In this document: positions 5,550 to 5,669 of the stretch, in pieces | How positions within the stretch are numbered: the stretch's first letter is position 1 | Layout: every line of letters starts with the position of its first letter | Assembly: GCA_019347585.1 (NCBI GenBank) | Contig: JAHWLC010000083.1 | Span: 1 to 5,669, forward strand | Reading direction: 5' to 3' | DNA: 5,669 nucleotides | From: Actinomycetota bacterium | Lineage (GTDB): Bacteria > Actinomycetota > Acidimicrobiia > Spongiisociales > ZC4RG35 | The notes under the pieces: model-generated | The model's database searches: none | What the model saw: only the letters and a program-made list of their open reading frames with translations | What the model was told of the DNA's origin: nothing | Program-made: the position numbers and the translations under genes

Positions 5550-5669
5550 CTCTCGAACCCCACGAACTGGATCTCGGTCTCCAGCTTGGTGCCGGTGAGC
5601 TCGAAGACCGTGGCTTTCACGTCTTCGACCAGACGCCGGATGTCATCCGATGTGGCATCGGGCCCGGCC
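5546..5669 (-). CDS. murB: UDP-N-acetylenolpyruvoylglucosamine reductase, C-terminal end (partial)
   Basis: Only the last 40 codons are in the window. They read AGPDATSDDIRRLVEDVKAT followed by VFELTGTKLETEIQFVGFER and TGA. The pattern of a short helix (DIRRLVEDVKATVFELTG) followed by a terminal strand with LETEIQFVGF is that of the MurB C-terminus, where relatives end with a Leu-x-Pro/Thr-Glu-x-x-x-x-Gly strand. MurB uses FAD and NADPH to make UDP-MurNAc in the cytoplasm. The position directly upstream of ftsQ, with a 4-base ATGA overlap, fits the murC-murB-ftsQ order seen in many bacteria, whereas Mycobacterium keeps murB elsewhere. The call rests on a short piece plus context. Confidence 0.8.
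   Translation of the reverse strand, partial: AGPDATSDDIRRLVEDVKATVFELTGTKLETEIQFVGFER

Overview
The window is an ordinary, tightly packed piece of a high-GC actinobacterial chromosome: the 3' end of the division and cell-wall (dcw) cluster, followed by the ylm/divIVA block. Evidence for Actinomycetota is the near-uniform high GC, the FtsZ core resembling the mycobacterial protein as I remember it, the presence of SepF without FtsA, and the gene order ftsQ-ftsZ-pgeF-yggS-sepF-yggT-divIVA, which matches Mycobacterium and Streptomyces. A MurB tail directly upstream of ftsQ and a strongly acidic DivIVA tail point away from Mycobacterium itself, perhaps to a deeper lineage such as Acidimicrobiia. 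That placement is inference only.

Layout. Bases 1-826 (+) hold the 3' end of an isoleucyl-tRNA synthetase gene. Everything else is on the minus strand and, in transcription order from right to left, reads: murB 3' end (5546-5669), ftsQ (4785-5549), a regulatory-looking gap of about 100 bases, ftsZ (3638-4684), pgeF/ylmD (3018-3641), yggS/ylmE (2368-3021), sepF/ylmF (1826-2353), yggT/ylmG (1565-1822), a 59-base gap with a candidate promoter, and divIVA/wag31 (834-1505). ileS and divIVA converge tail to tail with 7 bases between their stop codons. There is no gene-free stretch longer than about 100 bases and no RNA gene, mobile element or CRISPR array.

How the genes work together. MurB makes UDP-MurNAc for peptidoglycan. 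FtsZ forms the division ring and SepF ties it to the membrane in the absence of FtsA. FtsQ connects the ring to the septal synthesis machinery. PgeF keeps the peptidoglycan stem peptide correct, and YggS manages the pyridoxal phosphate needed by amino-acid and alanine-racemase enzymes. YggT is a small membrane protein linked to division, and DivIVA marks curved membrane and poles and directs wall growth. Three junctions are 4-base start/stop overlaps (murB/ftsQ, ftsZ/pgeF, pgeF/yggS), so translation coupling is likely. The two real gaps, before ftsZ and before divIVA, are the likely points of separate control.

I found no convincing new system. The best candidate for follow-up is the ftsQ-ftsZ gap, which carries three tandem heptamers running into an inverted repeat next to an exceptionally strong ribosome binding site.
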